Shown here: positions 41,380-50,995 of the stretch, piece after piece | How the letters are laid out: every line of letters starts with the position of its first letter | Position numbering within the stretch: the first letter of the stretch is position 1 | Assembly: GCA_002290645.2 (NCBI GenBank) | Contig: NMOS02000002.1 | Coordinates: 62,001-126,000, forward strand | Origin: Candidatus Aquirickettsiella gammari | GTDB lineage: Bacteria > Pseudomonadota > Gammaproteobacteria > Diplorickettsiales > Diplorickettsiaceae | Direction: 5' to 3' | Length of the DNA: 64,000 nt | Program-made: the position numbers and the translations under genes | The notes under the pieces: model-generated | Seen by the model: the letters and a program-made list of their open reading frames with translations, nothing else | Database searches by the model: none | What the model was told of the DNA's origin: nothing

Positions 41380-42597
41380 TTAATTTTGGCTCTTCTCTAG
41401 ATGAGCACGGTTGACTGCTCGCCTGCTCGCCTGCTCGCTATCGCTCGATTCACCCGAAGATTCATACTGACTATTATAAGACGATTGAGATGACCCAGAG
41501 TGAACTCTCCTTCTTCGAGATAGTTGTTCAGCGAACATCTGTTTAAGCTCTTTTGCTTTGGCATTCTCTTCATTGTACTTTTGAAGGGAATTTTTTGCAG
41601 ATGGCTTCTTTGATAATACTGAATCTGAATTTTCCTTCTGCGAATTTATTCCTTCTTTTCTCTTCTGTAACATCGCATCGCGAAACTCAACCTCGCCACC
41701 GTTACATCTAGCGTTAACATCTGCTTTCTTCAAGTTTTCTCGTTGTTTTCTTAGTTCTTTTTGCAACGACGTACATGACGGAGTTGTCACATTATTTTCT
41801 CGCTGTAGTGGTGATATTTTCACACTTGCAGTAGTTACTGGTGATTCTAGATAGCTAGCTTCCATATTAGTCTGGTAGCTTTCTTTACTCGCTTGCAGTA
41901 GAGGAGAAGGTGGTGGCAATGGTGCTTGCGTTATTAAGTTATTTGAAGCTGCAGCTTCCCCCTCTATAAACAACTGAGAAGGTTCTGGCAGTGGTGGCCA
42001 TGTTTCTGCTTGATCTTGTGGTGGCGCTATCGAAAAAATTTTTTCGATTATCGAAGATAGAGACCTTGAGAATGATTCATCCTGTTGGCTCAATCTTATA
42101 TAATCTTCTAAACTTATTTTTTTCGACTTTGATTTTAACGCTCTATAAGCACATTCAAACGCAGCAGCGGATGAATGTTCAGAATTTATCACAAATTTTT
42201 CTCGCTTAAACCCGCTCAATATTCCTTGCAACCAGCGTATAACTTTCCATTTAGATTTCTTTACTTCAATTTTGTTAATAAGATTTCCATTATTATTCGG
42301 ATCGGTGCAAAGTGGATGTACAAACCGTAAAAATTCATCCTTGCTATATTTTTCAATTGTAAATACTAGTAAACAACTCACTATTTTGAAAGTAACTGAG
42401 TTAGCATTGATATTTTCCTTATCAATATCAAGGTTTCTTAAACACGCTTTTAATTCCTCTTTACCTAATTTATTTACTGCGTCAAAAAAATCTTTACTAG
42501 CGGAATATATTAATGTAGATTTAAAGGGCAATTCACTATTAATATAACTGATATCAGTTACAAGTTTTTTCATTAAATGAACGGTTTTTTTCTGCAT
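41380..42597 (-). CDS. Hypothetical effector-like protein, 405 aa, with a frameshifted tail
   Basis: I recognise no family. The N-terminal 190 residues look helical and globular. Residues 200-235 are Pro-rich (WPPLPEPS and APLPPPSPLL), followed by a basic helix region containing LRKQRENLKKADVN (about 282-294) and another at 340-363, then a Ser-rich acidic tail (SSYNSQYESSGESSDSE). No signal peptide or membrane helix. A ribosome site rich in G precedes the ATG. An 8-bp tandem repeat near the 3' end sets the reading frame of the tail; a further coding-like frame continues past the stop. Host-directed function is only suggested by low-complexity composition, not shown. Confidence 0.7.
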   Translation of the reverse strand: MQKKTVHLMKKLVTDISYINSELPFKSTLIYSASKDFFDAVNKLGKEELKACLRNLDIDKENINANSVTFKIVSCLLVFTIEKYSKDEFLRFVHPLCTDPNNNGNLINKIEVKKSKWKVIRWLQGILSGFKREKFVINSEHSSAAAFECAYRALKSKSKKISLEDYIRLSQQDESFSRSLSSIIEKIFSIAPPQDQAETWPPLPEPSQLFIEGEAAASNNLITQAPLPPPSPLLQASKESYQTNMEASYLESPVTTASVKISPLQRENNVTTPSCTSLQKELRKQRENLKKADVNARCNGGEVEFRDAMLQKRKEGINSQKENSDSVLSKKPSAKNSLQKYNEENAKAKELKQMFAEQLSRRRRVHSGSSQSSYNSQYESSGESSDSEQASRRAVNRAHLEKSQN

Positions 42598-42738
42598 AAT
42601 ACCCCCACCCCTCTATTATTATTCTAAAAAATTTATATTAAATATAAATTAATCGTCAGCCTACTTCTATATCAAAGATTTGTCAATTAACTTAAATTAA
42701 AGTTAAAATTTTTTATAAAAAAATATTTTTCCTTGATA

Positions 42739-44397
42739 TTAATGTAGATCTTTTTTTAAAATTTTTCCTAAGGAGGATCTAGGGAGATAATCTAAAAATA
42801 CAATGTGCTGCGGCAATTTATATCCTGTTAGCGCACAACGACAATAATTTAATAATTCTGCGACGTTTAAGTGTTTATCTTTACGCACCACAAAGGCCTT
42901 GATCGCTTCGCCGGTTTTTTCAGACGGGACGCCGATTACCGCCACTTCTTTTACCTTAGAATGTTGTTGAATAATATTTTCTATTTCTTCTGGATAAACA
43001 TTAAATCCTGAAACCAGAATTAATTCTTTTTTACGCCCAACGATAAAAACAAATCCTTGGCTATCAATACGTGCGAGATCACCGCTTAACAGCCATCCCG
43101 CTGAGGTGAGTGCATTTTCTATCGCCGCAGACTGCATCCAATAGGATTTCATGACTTGAGGACCTTTAACCCATAGCTCACCCACCTCGCCTAATGCAAC
43201 TTCACGTTGATTATCATCACATAAGCGAATATCGGTAGAAGGCAAAGGTGATCCGACATGATCGCCGGCGACGACTAAATCCCAGGGCGGCGCACAAACG
43301 ACCGGTGATGCTTCCGTCAATCCATAACCTTCCAATAATAATTTTCCCGTCACTTGTTTCCAAGCCACTTTAACTCGAGCTTGTAGTGGCGCTCCACCAC
43401 CTAATGCGATTTTTAAACCGCTAAAATCTAATTTTAAAAACGATGCCTGTTTTAACAGTGCCTTAAATAAAGTATTCACGCCCAGTAACACACTAAATTG
43501 TGTCGTCCCAAGCACCCGAATCAGTTGTTTTAGGTTGCGCGCATCGGCAATTAAACAATTTTTTCCGCCTAAACGGACACACATTAAGCCATTGACCATC
43601 AGTGAAAAAATATGATACAGCGGCAAGGCGGTAATGAATGATTCTTGACCTTCTTTTAAAACAGGTCGCACCCAAGTAATCAACTGTTCAATATTAGCCA
43701 GCATGTTACGATGACTTAACATCGCGCCTTTAGGAATCCCAGTGGTACCGCCAGTATATTGCAAGAAAGCGAGGTCTTCTTGGGCAACTGCTACAGGTTT
43801 TAGCTTCAGATGCCGCGCTGTTTTTAATGCCTGCAAAAAATTAATCGGCAACAGCGTTCTATCTTTTTGTCGTTGGTTTTTTATCAGCCACCAGGCAGAA
43901 CAATTGACCTGCCACGATTGCGGCCAAGTCAACATATCACCTAAACAGGTAGTGATGACATGCTTAATTTTCGTTTCTTTGATGACATGAGCTACATTAG
44001 GTAGATAATTACTCAATATAATTAACGCCTCTGCTTCTGAATGATTGCTTTGTTGAATAAATTCTGGCGCGGTATAAAGTGGATTGATATTTGTTACGAC
44101 TAAGCCGGCTTGAAGCACGGCAAAGATTGCAATCATGTATTGCGGACAATTCGGCAACATCAACGCCACCTTAGTGCCTTTTTTTAGTGACAATTGATTT
44201 TGTAAATAAGCCGCAAGATCTTGACTCAACTTGGCCCATTGCGCATAACTTATCGTTTGTTGAAAAAAACTTAACGCCGGTAATGTGTGGAATTTTTGGC
44301 AGGCGTCTTTGAATAAGGCATTCAGTGACGGATAAATATCCGCATTAATCTCGGCGGGCACTTGCTGCTGATAACGAGACAACCAAATCTTTTCCAT
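42739..44397 (-). CDS. fadD: Long-chain fatty-acid--CoA ligase FadD
   Basis: FadD activates fatty acids to acyl-CoA at the inner membrane for beta-oxidation or lipid remodelling. The 552 aa have the AMP-binding motif YTGGTTGIPKGAMLSHRN, the GYGLTEASPV motif, the GELWVKGPQVMKSYW block, and the C-terminal FIVGRKKELILVSGFNVYPEEIE with the hinge Asp/Lys positions and final SSLGKILKKDL, which bears the catalytic Lys. The length matches E. coli FadD (561). It is divergent from minC across about 100 bp. Confidence 0.95.
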   Translation of the reverse strand: MEKIWLSRYQQQVPAEINADIYPSLNALFKDACQKFHTLPALSFFQQTISYAQWAKLSQDLAAYLQNQLSLKKGTKVALMLPNCPQYMIAIFAVLQAGLVVTNINPLYTAPEFIQQSNHSEAEALIILSNYLPNVAHVIKETKIKHVITTCLGDMLTWPQSWQVNCSAWWLIKNQRQKDRTLLPINFLQALKTARHLKLKPVAVAQEDLAFLQYTGGTTGIPKGAMLSHRNMLANIEQLITWVRPVLKEGQESFITALPLYHIFSLMVNGLMCVRLGGKNCLIADARNLKQLIRVLGTTQFSVLLGVNTLFKALLKQASFLKLDFSGLKIALGGGAPLQARVKVAWKQVTGKLLLEGYGLTEASPVVCAPPWDLVVAGDHVGSPLPSTDIRLCDDNQREVALGEVGELWVKGPQVMKSYWMQSAAIENALTSAGWLLSGDLARIDSQGFVFIVGRKKELILVSGFNVYPEEIENIIQQHSKVKEVAVIGVPSEKTGEAIKAFVVRKDKHLNVAELLNYCRCALTGYKLPQHIVFLDYLPRSSLGKILKKDLH

Positions 44398-44500
44398 TAT
44401 TTACTCGACTATAAAATGAGTGGTTAAGCGTTCCTCATTAGGTTTTAGTATATAATGCCTACTTTATTTTGACATTCCATAGTGATTAGGTGGACTATTT

Positions 44501-45220
44501 ATGCGCAGTTTGACGGGAACATCGCAAGAAGCCTTTAAATTAAAGGCGAGTTTATTCACATTAACCACCTTTCATTTATTAAATGCTAATCCCGAGACAG
44601 TCCATCAGCAATTAAAGCCGCTGATTGAACAAACTCCGCGCTTTTTCCAACAGCTGCCGATTATTTTGGATTTGTTTTCTTTGCCGGCGACAACAGTGAC
44701 GATTGATTTCCCAGCTATTATCAGTTGTCTGCGTTGTTATGGCTTAATTCCAGTTGGGATTCGTGGTGGCAATGCCGAACAGCAAACCTTTGCCATGCAA
44801 TCGGGACTGCCTATTTTAGCGAATGTCAAAACGGATACCACTCAAACAACTTCCAAGAGTACCGCCGCTAACCCCATGGTTAATAATTCCACCTTAATAA
44901 CCCAACCGGTACGTTCTGGCCAACAAATCTACGCTAAAAATGGTGATTTAATTGTTATCGCCTCGGTAAGTCCAGGTGCGGAGTTATTAGCCGACGGTAA
45001 CATCCATATTTACGGTCGATTAAAAGGTCGCGCACTGGCGGGCGTCACGGGCAACCAACAAGCCTGTATTTTTTGTCAAACCTTAGAAGCAGAATTAGTC
45101 GCCATTGCCGGTCATTATTGGCTCAGTGAGGATTTAAATGATCTACAAGCTACGCCAAACGAAACTAGCGTACGTATCTTTCTAGAACAAGAGCGTTTAC
45201 AGATTAAACCGCTACGCTAA
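44501..45220 (+). CDS. minC: Septum-site determining protein MinC
   Basis: MinC inhibits FtsZ assembly away from mid-cell when recruited by MinD. The 239 aa have the N-terminal FtsZ-binding domain (to about residue 110, ending MRSL... through [19 protein letters not shown]) and a C-terminal beta-helix domain with [21 protein letters not shown] and [19 protein letters not shown], which is diagnostic. The ATG has AGGTGG upstream. minD and minE, normally immediately downstream, are absent; prfC lies there on the other strand. Confidence 0.95.
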   Translation: MRSLTGTSQEAFKLKASLFTLTTFHLLNANPETVHQQLKPLIEQTPRFFQQLPIILDLFSLPATTVTIDFPAIISCLRCYGLIPVGIRGGNAEQQTFAMQSGLPILANVKTDTTQTTSKSTAANPMVNNSTLITQPVRSGQQIYAKNGDLIVIASVSPGAELLADGNIHIYGRLKGRALAGVTGNQQACIFCQTLEAELVAIAGHYWLSEDLNDLQATPNETSVRIFLEQERLQIKPLR

Positions 45221-45251
45221 ACAGCAACTGTTCGAATTCCGCTAATAAAAA

Positions 45252-46838
45252 TTAGATTTCTTTCAGTGGGTAAAAATGAATCGCTGGCCAACGCTCCATA
45301 GTTAATTTTAAATTGACCTGACTGGGGGCTAAATAAGTGAGATTCTCTTTAGCGTCCAGCGCCAAATGCAAGCAAAGCTTGTGTTGAAATTCCTCTAAAT
45401 GTTTGCGATCGTCGGCACCGACCCAACGCGCAGCCACCACATTAATCGGCTCATAAGCACATTCAACGCGATACTCATGTTTTAATCGATACGCCACTAC
45501 ATCAAATTGCAGAACACCAATAGCGCCTAAAATTAACTCACTGCTACTTAAAGGTCTGAAAATTTGTATCGCCCCTTCTTCAGACAATTGCATTAAGCCT
45601 TTTAATAAAGCCTTAGACTTTAGTGGATCTTTTAAACGCACGCGTTGAAATAATTCCGGTGAAAAAGAAGGAATGCCGATAAATTTTAAGGTTTCACCCA
45701 GGGTAAAACTATCACCGATTTGGATCGTGCCATGGTTATGTAAACCGACAATATCACCCGGCCATGCTTGTTCCGTTTTAATCCTATCACCGGCCATAAA
45801 AGTCAGTGCTTTATTAAGCGCCATTTCCCGTTTCGTACGTACTTGAAATACCTTCATGCCGGGGATAAATTTTCCAGAACATAAACGCAAAAAAGCAATT
45901 CTATCTCGATGGGCGGGATCCATATTGGCCTGAATCTTAAACACAAATCCTGTAAAGTTGGGCTCTTCTGGACTTACCATCCTGACATCGCTTTGTCTGG
46001 GTTGTGGACAGGGCGCATATTTTACCAAAGCGGCTAATAGTTCTTGCACGCCAAAATTGTTAATCGCTGAACCAAAAAATACCGGTGTTAATTTTCCGGC
46101 CAGATACGCTTGCTGGTTAAAGTTAGCACTTGCGCCTTTGATCAGTGCCAATTCCTCTTCAAGCTCATCCCATAAAAAACCAATTCGCTCCTTTACCTTA
46201 GCGTTATTTAAACCGACAAAGCATTCCCCTTCTTTACGTCGTAGATTACTTGAAGGGGCATAAAAATAAACCTTGTCTTCTTGGATATGATAAATCCCTT
46301 TAAATTGTGTCCCCATCCCTATCGGCCAGGTCATCGGGGCACACGCAATACCTAAAGTCGATTCGATATCATCTAATAACTCAATCGGTGTGCGCGCTTC
46401 TCTATCCATTTTGTTAATAAAAGTCAAAATAGGAATCTTGCGTAAACGACAAATCTCTAATAATTTTTGCGTACGCGGCTCTACCCCTTTGGCCGCATCA
46501 ATTACCATCAAAGCCGAATCAACCGCCGTTAAAGTACGGTAGGTATCTTCAGAAAAATCCGCATGGCCGGGTGTATCTAATAAATTAAAAATACAATCTT
46601 GATAAGGAAATTGCATCACTGAGGTCGTGACTGAGATCCCACGCTCTTTTTCTAAAGCCATCCAATCTGAGGTGGCATGATGCGCGGCTTTACGGGCTTT
46701 AACCGTTCCTGCCAATTGTATGACGCCTCCCCACAACAAAAGCTTTTCGGTTAAGGTGGTCTTACCGGCATCGGGGTGTGAGATAATGGCAAAGGTTCTT
46801 CTCGATGAAATTTCTGCAGGATAAACGGAATCTGACAT
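45252..46838 (-). CDS. prfC: Peptide chain release factor 3
   Basis: RF3 is the translational GTPase that recycles RF1 and RF2 from the ribosome. The 528 aa show the GTPase motifs: P-loop [14 protein letters not shown] near residue 18, effector region [21 protein letters not shown] (G3) and [10 protein letters not shown] (G4), then the domain II and III blocks, including [16 protein letters not shown]. Length matches E. coli RF3 (529). It is convergent with minC and followed upstream by the tRNA-Ser/SRP RNA locus. Confidence 0.97.
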   Translation of the reverse strand: MSDSVYPAEISSRRTFAIISHPDAGKTTLTEKLLLWGGVIQLAGTVKARKAAHHATSDWMALEKERGISVTTSVMQFPYQDCIFNLLDTPGHADFSEDTYRTLTAVDSALMVIDAAKGVEPRTQKLLEICRLRKIPILTFINKMDREARTPIELLDDIESTLGIACAPMTWPIGMGTQFKGIYHIQEDKVYFYAPSSNLRRKEGECFVGLNNAKVKERIGFLWDELEEELALIKGASANFNQQAYLAGKLTPVFFGSAINNFGVQELLAALVKYAPCPQPRQSDVRMVSPEEPNFTGFVFKIQANMDPAHRDRIAFLRLCSGKFIPGMKVFQVRTKREMALNKALTFMAGDRIKTEQAWPGDIVGLHNHGTIQIGDSFTLGETLKFIGIPSFSPELFQRVRLKDPLKSKALLKGLMQLSEEGAIQIFRPLSSSELILGAIGVLQFDVVAYRLKHEYRVECAYEPINVVAARWVGADDRKHLEEFQHKLCLHLALDAKENLTYLAPSQVNLKLTMERWPAIHFYPLKEI

Positions 46839-47048
46839 GCTACAAGCCTATAGGGAAGGTATTAAAAACCCAATTTTTTAAAATAATGGCTTATTGTATC
46901 TGAAATTGAATAAAGCTTTTTGTCTTTATCATGACATTGGTTTTTTATTTTTAATAGTCCTAGCATGGGTTTTACCGCGAAATACTTTTATTAGATAGAA
47001 ATGCTAATTGCCAAATTAGGTATTCTAGTTTAACCTGACAGCTTTCTG

Positions 47049-47138
47049 GGAGAGGTGTCCGAGCGGCTTAAGGAGCACGCCTGGAAAGTGTGTGTAGGTT
47101 TATCCCTACCGCGGGTTCGAATCCCGCTCTCTCCGCCA
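47049..47138 (+). tRNA. tRNA-Ser (anticodon GGA)
   Basis: Acceptor GGAGAGG pairs with TCTCTCC before an encoded GCCA end. The anticodon loop reads CTGGAAA with anticodon GGA, and a long variable arm, typical of tRNA-Ser, precedes the T arm GCGGGTTCGAATCCCGC. It stands two bases before the SRP RNA on the same strand and probably shares its transcript. Confidence 0.95.
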
Positions 47139-47140
47139 AT

Positions 47141-47252
47141 GGTGGTTATATCGGTCCCTTCGCAACGCAAAGCAGCGAACCCCGTCAGATCCGGAAGGAA
47201 GCAGCGGTAGTTGTAGAGCGGGTGCCGAGGTGTGGCTGCTATAACCGCCTCC
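47141..47252 (+). ncRNA. ffs: 4.5S signal recognition particle RNA
   Basis: Termini GGTGGTTATA and TATAACCGCC pair across the molecule with one G-U. The conserved apical domain is present, with GTCAGATCCGGAAGGAAG followed by CAGCGGTAG, the Ffh-binding tetraloop region. Length of about 112 nt matches E. coli 4.5S RNA. Gene order tRNA-Ser-ffs-dnaX is common in gammaproteobacteria. Exact ends are uncertain by a few bases. Confidence 0.95.
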
Positions 47253-47292
47253 ATTAGCGATTGTTAGATCTTGCCAAGGGGGGTGTTATGGT

Positions 47293-48876
47293 ATGAGTTA
47301 TCAAGTCCTAGCCCGAAAATATCGGCCTCAATCATTTGATCAATTGATTGGTCAAGAATCGACTTGTCGCATCCTAAAAAATGCGCTTGAAACTCAACGA
47401 ATTCATCATGCCTACCTTTTTACCGGGACACGGGGTGTTGGTAAAACAACCTTGGCGCGCTTATTGGCTAAATGTTTGAATTGCCAAGCTAAAATAAGTT
47501 CTGAACCTTGTAATCAATGCGCGAATTGCCTAGCTATTCACAGCAATCGTTTCATCGACCTGATTGAAGTAGACGCCGCTTCACGCACCAAAGTGGAAGA
47601 TACGCGTGATTTGTTGGCGGATGTTCATTATGCACCGAGCCAAGGTCGCTATAAAATCTATCTGATCGACGAAGTCCATATGCTCTCTTCGCATAGTTTT
47701 AATGCTTTACTAAAAACCCTCGAAGAACCACCACCGCATGTTATTTTTTTATTAGCCACCACCGATCCACAACGCTTACCGGCGACCATCCTTTCGCGTT
47801 GTTTACAATTTCACTTGAAGATTATCCCTAGCGAACAAATCAGTGCGCATTTAGCAACGGTTCTCAAATGTGAAAATATCCCTTATGAGCCCATGGCGCT
47901 GCCACCACTTGCGCAAGCGGCACGCGGTAGTTTACGTGATGCCTTGAGTTTACTAGATCAGGCCATCGCTTATACCAATCAACATCTCACTTGTGGGGAT
48001 ATCAACCGCTTATTAGGTCATGTCGCAAGCGCTGAGATAGCTAACCTCATTGAGGCTTTGATCGAAGAAGATAGTGCTAAGCTCTTTGCTATAGTAGAAA
48101 GCTTAAACGAGCAGGCGGTTGATTATTCCCATGTTATTGATGAGTTGATTACTTTTTTACACCATATGGCCCTTAATCCATTATTTAAGAACGAAATCAA
48201 CAAGACATCGCCACTTATTGACGCCTTAGCCAAAAAACTTACCCCCGAGGATACGCAGCTTTATTATCAAATTGCCTTATTAAGTCGACGTGATTTAGCA
48301 CTTGCGCCAACGCCGCGACTGGGCTTTGAGATGATGTTATTAAGGCTATTGGCTTTTAAACCCCTCAGCGATAAGCGGATTGAAAAACCTGATGCTGAGG
48401 CTTTAGAAAAAAAGACCTTAGCTCATCGTGCTATGCCTAGTGGCAAAAAACACCTCCCACTCAAAGCGGATAAAACAGACTGCAACCCCGCTAACCCAGA
48501 CTGGCCGACGCTTATCAAGCAATTGAAATTAACCGGTTTAACCCATACCCTGGCCCATCAATGTGCGTTACAATCCTATCAGGCGAATCATGTTTGTTTG
48601 TGCTTGGATCCCAGACAAGCGGCCCTACGCAGTGCTAAACAAGAAGCAAAACTAGCGTCAGCACTTTCAAGTTATTTTGCTAAGCCCATCACCTTAGAGA
48701 TCAAGCTTGGCGATGCGGATCTATCCACACCCGCGCGCCAGGAGGCACAGCAAAAATCACAGCGGCTAGAACAAACCACGAAGGCTTTGCAGGAAGACCC
48801 GGCCATCCAGGCGATTATGCAGACATTTGATGCTAAACTACGGCCTGAGTCTATTCAACTTCTTGATGAAGCCTGA
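47293..48876 (+). CDS. dnaX: DNA polymerase III subunits gamma and tau
   Basis: DnaX is the clamp-loader motor that also tethers core polymerase and DnaB. The 527 aa have Walker A GTRGVGKTTLARLL near residue 45, a zinc module (CLNC and CNQCANC), DEVHMLSSHSFNALLKTLEEPP (Walker B), the SRC motif ILSRCLQF, domain III to about residue 365 and a shorter tau C-terminal region. A slippery A AAA AAG lies in frame at codons 372-374. A -1 slip there would stop eight codons later, giving a gamma-like form of about 382 aa. The start is 40 bp after the SRP RNA. ybaB follows. Confidence 0.97.
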   Translation: MSYQVLARKYRPQSFDQLIGQESTCRILKNALETQRIHHAYLFTGTRGVGKTTLARLLAKCLNCQAKISSEPCNQCANCLAIHSNRFIDLIEVDAASRTKVEDTRDLLADVHYAPSQGRYKIYLIDEVHMLSSHSFNALLKTLEEPPPHVIFLLATTDPQRLPATILSRCLQFHLKIIPSEQISAHLATVLKCENIPYEPMALPPLAQAARGSLRDALSLLDQAIAYTNQHLTCGDINRLLGHVASAEIANLIEALIEEDSAKLFAIVESLNEQAVDYSHVIDELITFLHHMALNPLFKNEINKTSPLIDALAKKLTPEDTQLYYQIALLSRRDLALAPTPRLGFEMMLLRLLAFKPLSDKRIEKPDAEALEKKTLAHRAMPSGKKHLPLKADKTDCNPANPDWPTLIKQLKLTGLTHTLAHQCALQSYQANHVCLCLDPRQAALRSAKQEAKLASALSSYFAKPITLEIKLGDADLSTPARQEAQQKSQRLEQTTKALQEDPAIQAIMQTFDAKLRPESIQLLDEA

Positions 48877-48929
48877 ATATCACTTGATACCTAAACGAAT
48901 AAAATGAATCCTAACCCGAGGAGAATAAA

Positions 48930-49262
48930 ATGAATATGAAAGTTGACCTAGACACGCTCTTAAAACAAGCACAAGACATGCAATCTAAGATGCAATTAGC
49001 GCAGGCAGAATTAGCACAAATAGTGATTACCGGGGAAGCCGGCGCGGGTTTAGTGAAAATCGAAATGGATGGTCGGCACAATGTTAAATCGATTCAGCTT
49101 GACCCTCCCTTACTAAAAGAACCCAAGGAATTTATGGAAGAATTACTGGTTGCGGCATTTAATGACGCACTGCAAAAAATTGAAAAAGAATCTCGTCAAA
49201 AATTAAATGATTTAACCCATCATATGCAAACTAAGTTTAGCACTGATGTAACGAGCGCTTAA
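48930..49262 (+). CDS. ybaB: Nucleoid-associated protein YbaB/EbfC
   Basis: YbaB/EbfC is a small DNA-binding protein that influences nucleoid structure and sits with dnaX and recR in many bacteria. The 110 aa have the family's helices (DLDTLLKQAQDMQSKMQLAQAEL) and central beta block GEAGAGLVKIEMDGRHNVKSI. The ATG is preceded by GAGGAG seven bases upstream. It lies between dnaX and recR, with gaps of about 50 and 95 bp. Function in this organism is by homology. Confidence 0.95.
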   Translation: MNMKVDLDTLLKQAQDMQSKMQLAQAELAQIVITGEAGAGLVKIEMDGRHNVKSIQLDPPLLKEPKEFMEELLVAAFNDALQKIEKESRQKLNDLTHHMQTKFSTDVTSA

Positions 49263-49357
49263 TAATAGCCATTTCCTTGTTGCTTCCTTGAGTCAACAAG
49301 CCTTTGCTAGACTATATTTAGGCTTAGCGCTGTTTTTGATACCTTAGATGTAAAGAT

Positions 49358-49963
49358 ATGGCCTTTAGTCCTTTGATAACCCAATTGATTGCGCAATTTC
49401 GTTGCTTGCCCGGTGTTGGCCCTAAATCAGCGCAACGCATGGTATTTCATCTACTGGAAAGAGCGCGTACCGATGGCTTGGCGCTGGCCAAAATAATAGA
49501 GCGTGCCATTCAAGAGGTAGGACATTGTGAACATTGTCGAAGTTTAAGTGAAACCTCTCTCTGTACACTTTGCTCGAATCCACATCGAGACAGCGCTCTA
49601 CTTTGTGTGGTGGAAACACCCATCGATGTCTTGGCTATCGAACAAACAGCCAGCTATCGCGGTTATTATTTTGTCCTCATGGGGCGCTTGTCACCACTCG
49701 ACGGTATTGGTCCTGAGGAGTTAGGGATAAAACACTTTGTTCAGCGTATTAATACCCAGCCTCCGCAAGAAATTATTTTAGCGACCAATCCGACCGTAGA
49801 AGGAGAGGCAACGGCACATTATTTGAGTGAGCTTATCCAGCAAAAAGGCATTAAGGTGAGCCGCATTGCGCATGGTGTACCTTTAGGTAGCGAGTTAGAG
49901 TTTATCGACGGTCATACCCTAGCGCGTTCACTGTCGGCGCGTGTAACGGTTGATAGGCTATAA
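49358..49963 (+). CDS. recR: Recombination protein RecR
   Basis: RecR works with RecF and RecO to load RecA on gapped DNA. The 201 aa have the helix-hairpin-helix [12 protein letters not shown], the four-Cys zinc finger ([16 protein letters not shown]), and a Toprim domain starting [14 protein letters not shown] and containing [14 protein letters not shown]. Length matches E. coli RecR (201). It completes the dnaX-ybaB-recR cluster. Confidence 0.97.
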   Translation: MAFSPLITQLIAQFRCLPGVGPKSAQRMVFHLLERARTDGLALAKIIERAIQEVGHCEHCRSLSETSLCTLCSNPHRDSALLCVVETPIDVLAIEQTASYRGYYFVLMGRLSPLDGIGPEELGIKHFVQRINTQPPQEIILATNPTVEGEATAHYLSELIQQKGIKVSRIAHGVPLGSELEFIDGHTLARSLSARVTVDRL

Positions 49964-49988
49964 AGTCCTAACGATTATCAACATTTAC

Positions 49989-50840
49989 TCAATAAGGCTT
50001 TTTATATCCTGTAGTCGCTGCTAAGTTTTCAGTACTTGCTTCAGCTGATTCTAAACGTGTATTTATCGGAAAAAAGTTAGCGGCACGACGACTACTGAAT
50101 AAAGATAATAAGCTAGGCTGAGTAGTCAATTCTTTTTTCGCTGAATAAAGTTTAAAAATATCTACTATCGATTTAGGTGAATCTCGATATTTCCGCGAAA
50201 AAACGCTAAATGTTAAAAAACGAGAGATACCTGAAACCTTCTCTATTTTATTAAAATAGACAATTCCTTTATAAAGGGGATTTAAAATAAAGCTTTTTTC
50301 CATCTCTAAGGAAAAAGCGACAAATTCAGAGGGCACCGCACCGATGATAAGCCTAGGATGTAATTTTTCAATAATCGCATAATCCGGCCTCGCATTTATT
50401 TTTTGGCTATAAGCGCACGCAAAGGCTGGCTGATTTATATTTTCTTCGCATAATGGGATACTTTTTATCACATGCTTGTCACTAGAGTCGATCAAATAAA
50501 AATAACCATAGTTTCCAAGGGGGGTCTGTTGGTTTTCCCAAGCAATCAGTGTATCGTCACTAAGATGTGTATTGGACGCACAAATAAAATGGGGATAATG
50601 AGATTTGATATAAGGCAATCGCGCTAAAATACTTGGCTCATCACGCTGGATAAAACCGGTTTGAAAAACTTTATTTAAGCCATCTACTAAGTTAGTTTCT
50701 TGAGGATCTATTTCCTCAACTCGCCATAACATGCCATTTTTAGGGCCTGAAGAAACTAAAATATTATCTGGATTTGAATAAAAGGACACAAAGGATTGAT
50801 TTGCTAATTCTTGTGGCGCTAATTTAGACGTACTTTCCAT
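49989..50840 (-). CDS. Putative ADP-ribosyltransferase-like protein (R-S-E fold), effector candidate
   Basis: The 283 aa have no signal peptide. Motif order resembles pertussis/cholera-type ADP-ribosyltransferases: LWRVEE (Arg40, the R of R-S-E), VFQTGF (58-63; pertussis S1 has VFQNGF), HFICAS (84-89, at the STS position), YFYLID (113-118, like YIYEV) and ARPDYAIIEKLHP (150-162), where Asp153 falls at the catalytic Glu position nine residues before Pro. The match was made by eye, not by profile search. If right, NAD-dependent modification of a host protein is possible, or the enzyme is impaired by Glu to Asp. The C-terminal 100 residues are unrecognised. Confidence 0.6.
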   Translation of the reverse strand: MESTSKLAPQELANQSFVSFYSNPDNILVSSGPKNGMLWRVEEIDPQETNLVDGLNKVFQTGFIQRDEPSILARLPYIKSHYPHFICASNTHLSDDTLIAWENQQTPLGNYGYFYLIDSSDKHVIKSIPLCEENINQPAFACAYSQKINARPDYAIIEKLHPRLIIGAVPSEFVAFSLEMEKSFILNPLYKGIVYFNKIEKVSGISRFLTFSVFSRKYRDSPKSIVDIFKLYSAKKELTTQPSLLSLFSSRRAANFFPINTRLESAEASTENLAATTGYKKPY

Positions 50841-50939
50841 GATTTTTTATCCTTTAAAATATCTAAAGATGTCGATAGATTAACAGAACAAAAAAATACT
50901 GAAAAGATTAGAAAAAATTATTTAAATTAAAAACCTATT

Positions 50940-50978
50940 CCCACTTTATTTAATTTTTAACGGTGTTAATAAAGTGAG
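50940..50978 (-). terminator. Weak hairpin terminator candidate after rplT
   Basis: A 9-bp stem CACTTTATT/AATAAAGTG with a 17-base loop lies just downstream of rplT on its strand. Downstream is GGAATAGGTTTTTAAT, so the T-run is displaced. It might end the infC-rpmI-rplT transcript. Confidence 0.4.
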
Positions 50979-50995
50979 AATCAGTCATTTAGGCA

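Noticed and set aside
45958-46263. 101-codon plus-strand frame opposite prfC
   Set aside because: Antisense shadow of an intact release factor gene.
47030-47254. Minus-strand 74-codon frame across tRNA-Ser and SRP RNA
   Set aside because: Both RNAs are clear on the plus strand, so the frame is spurious.
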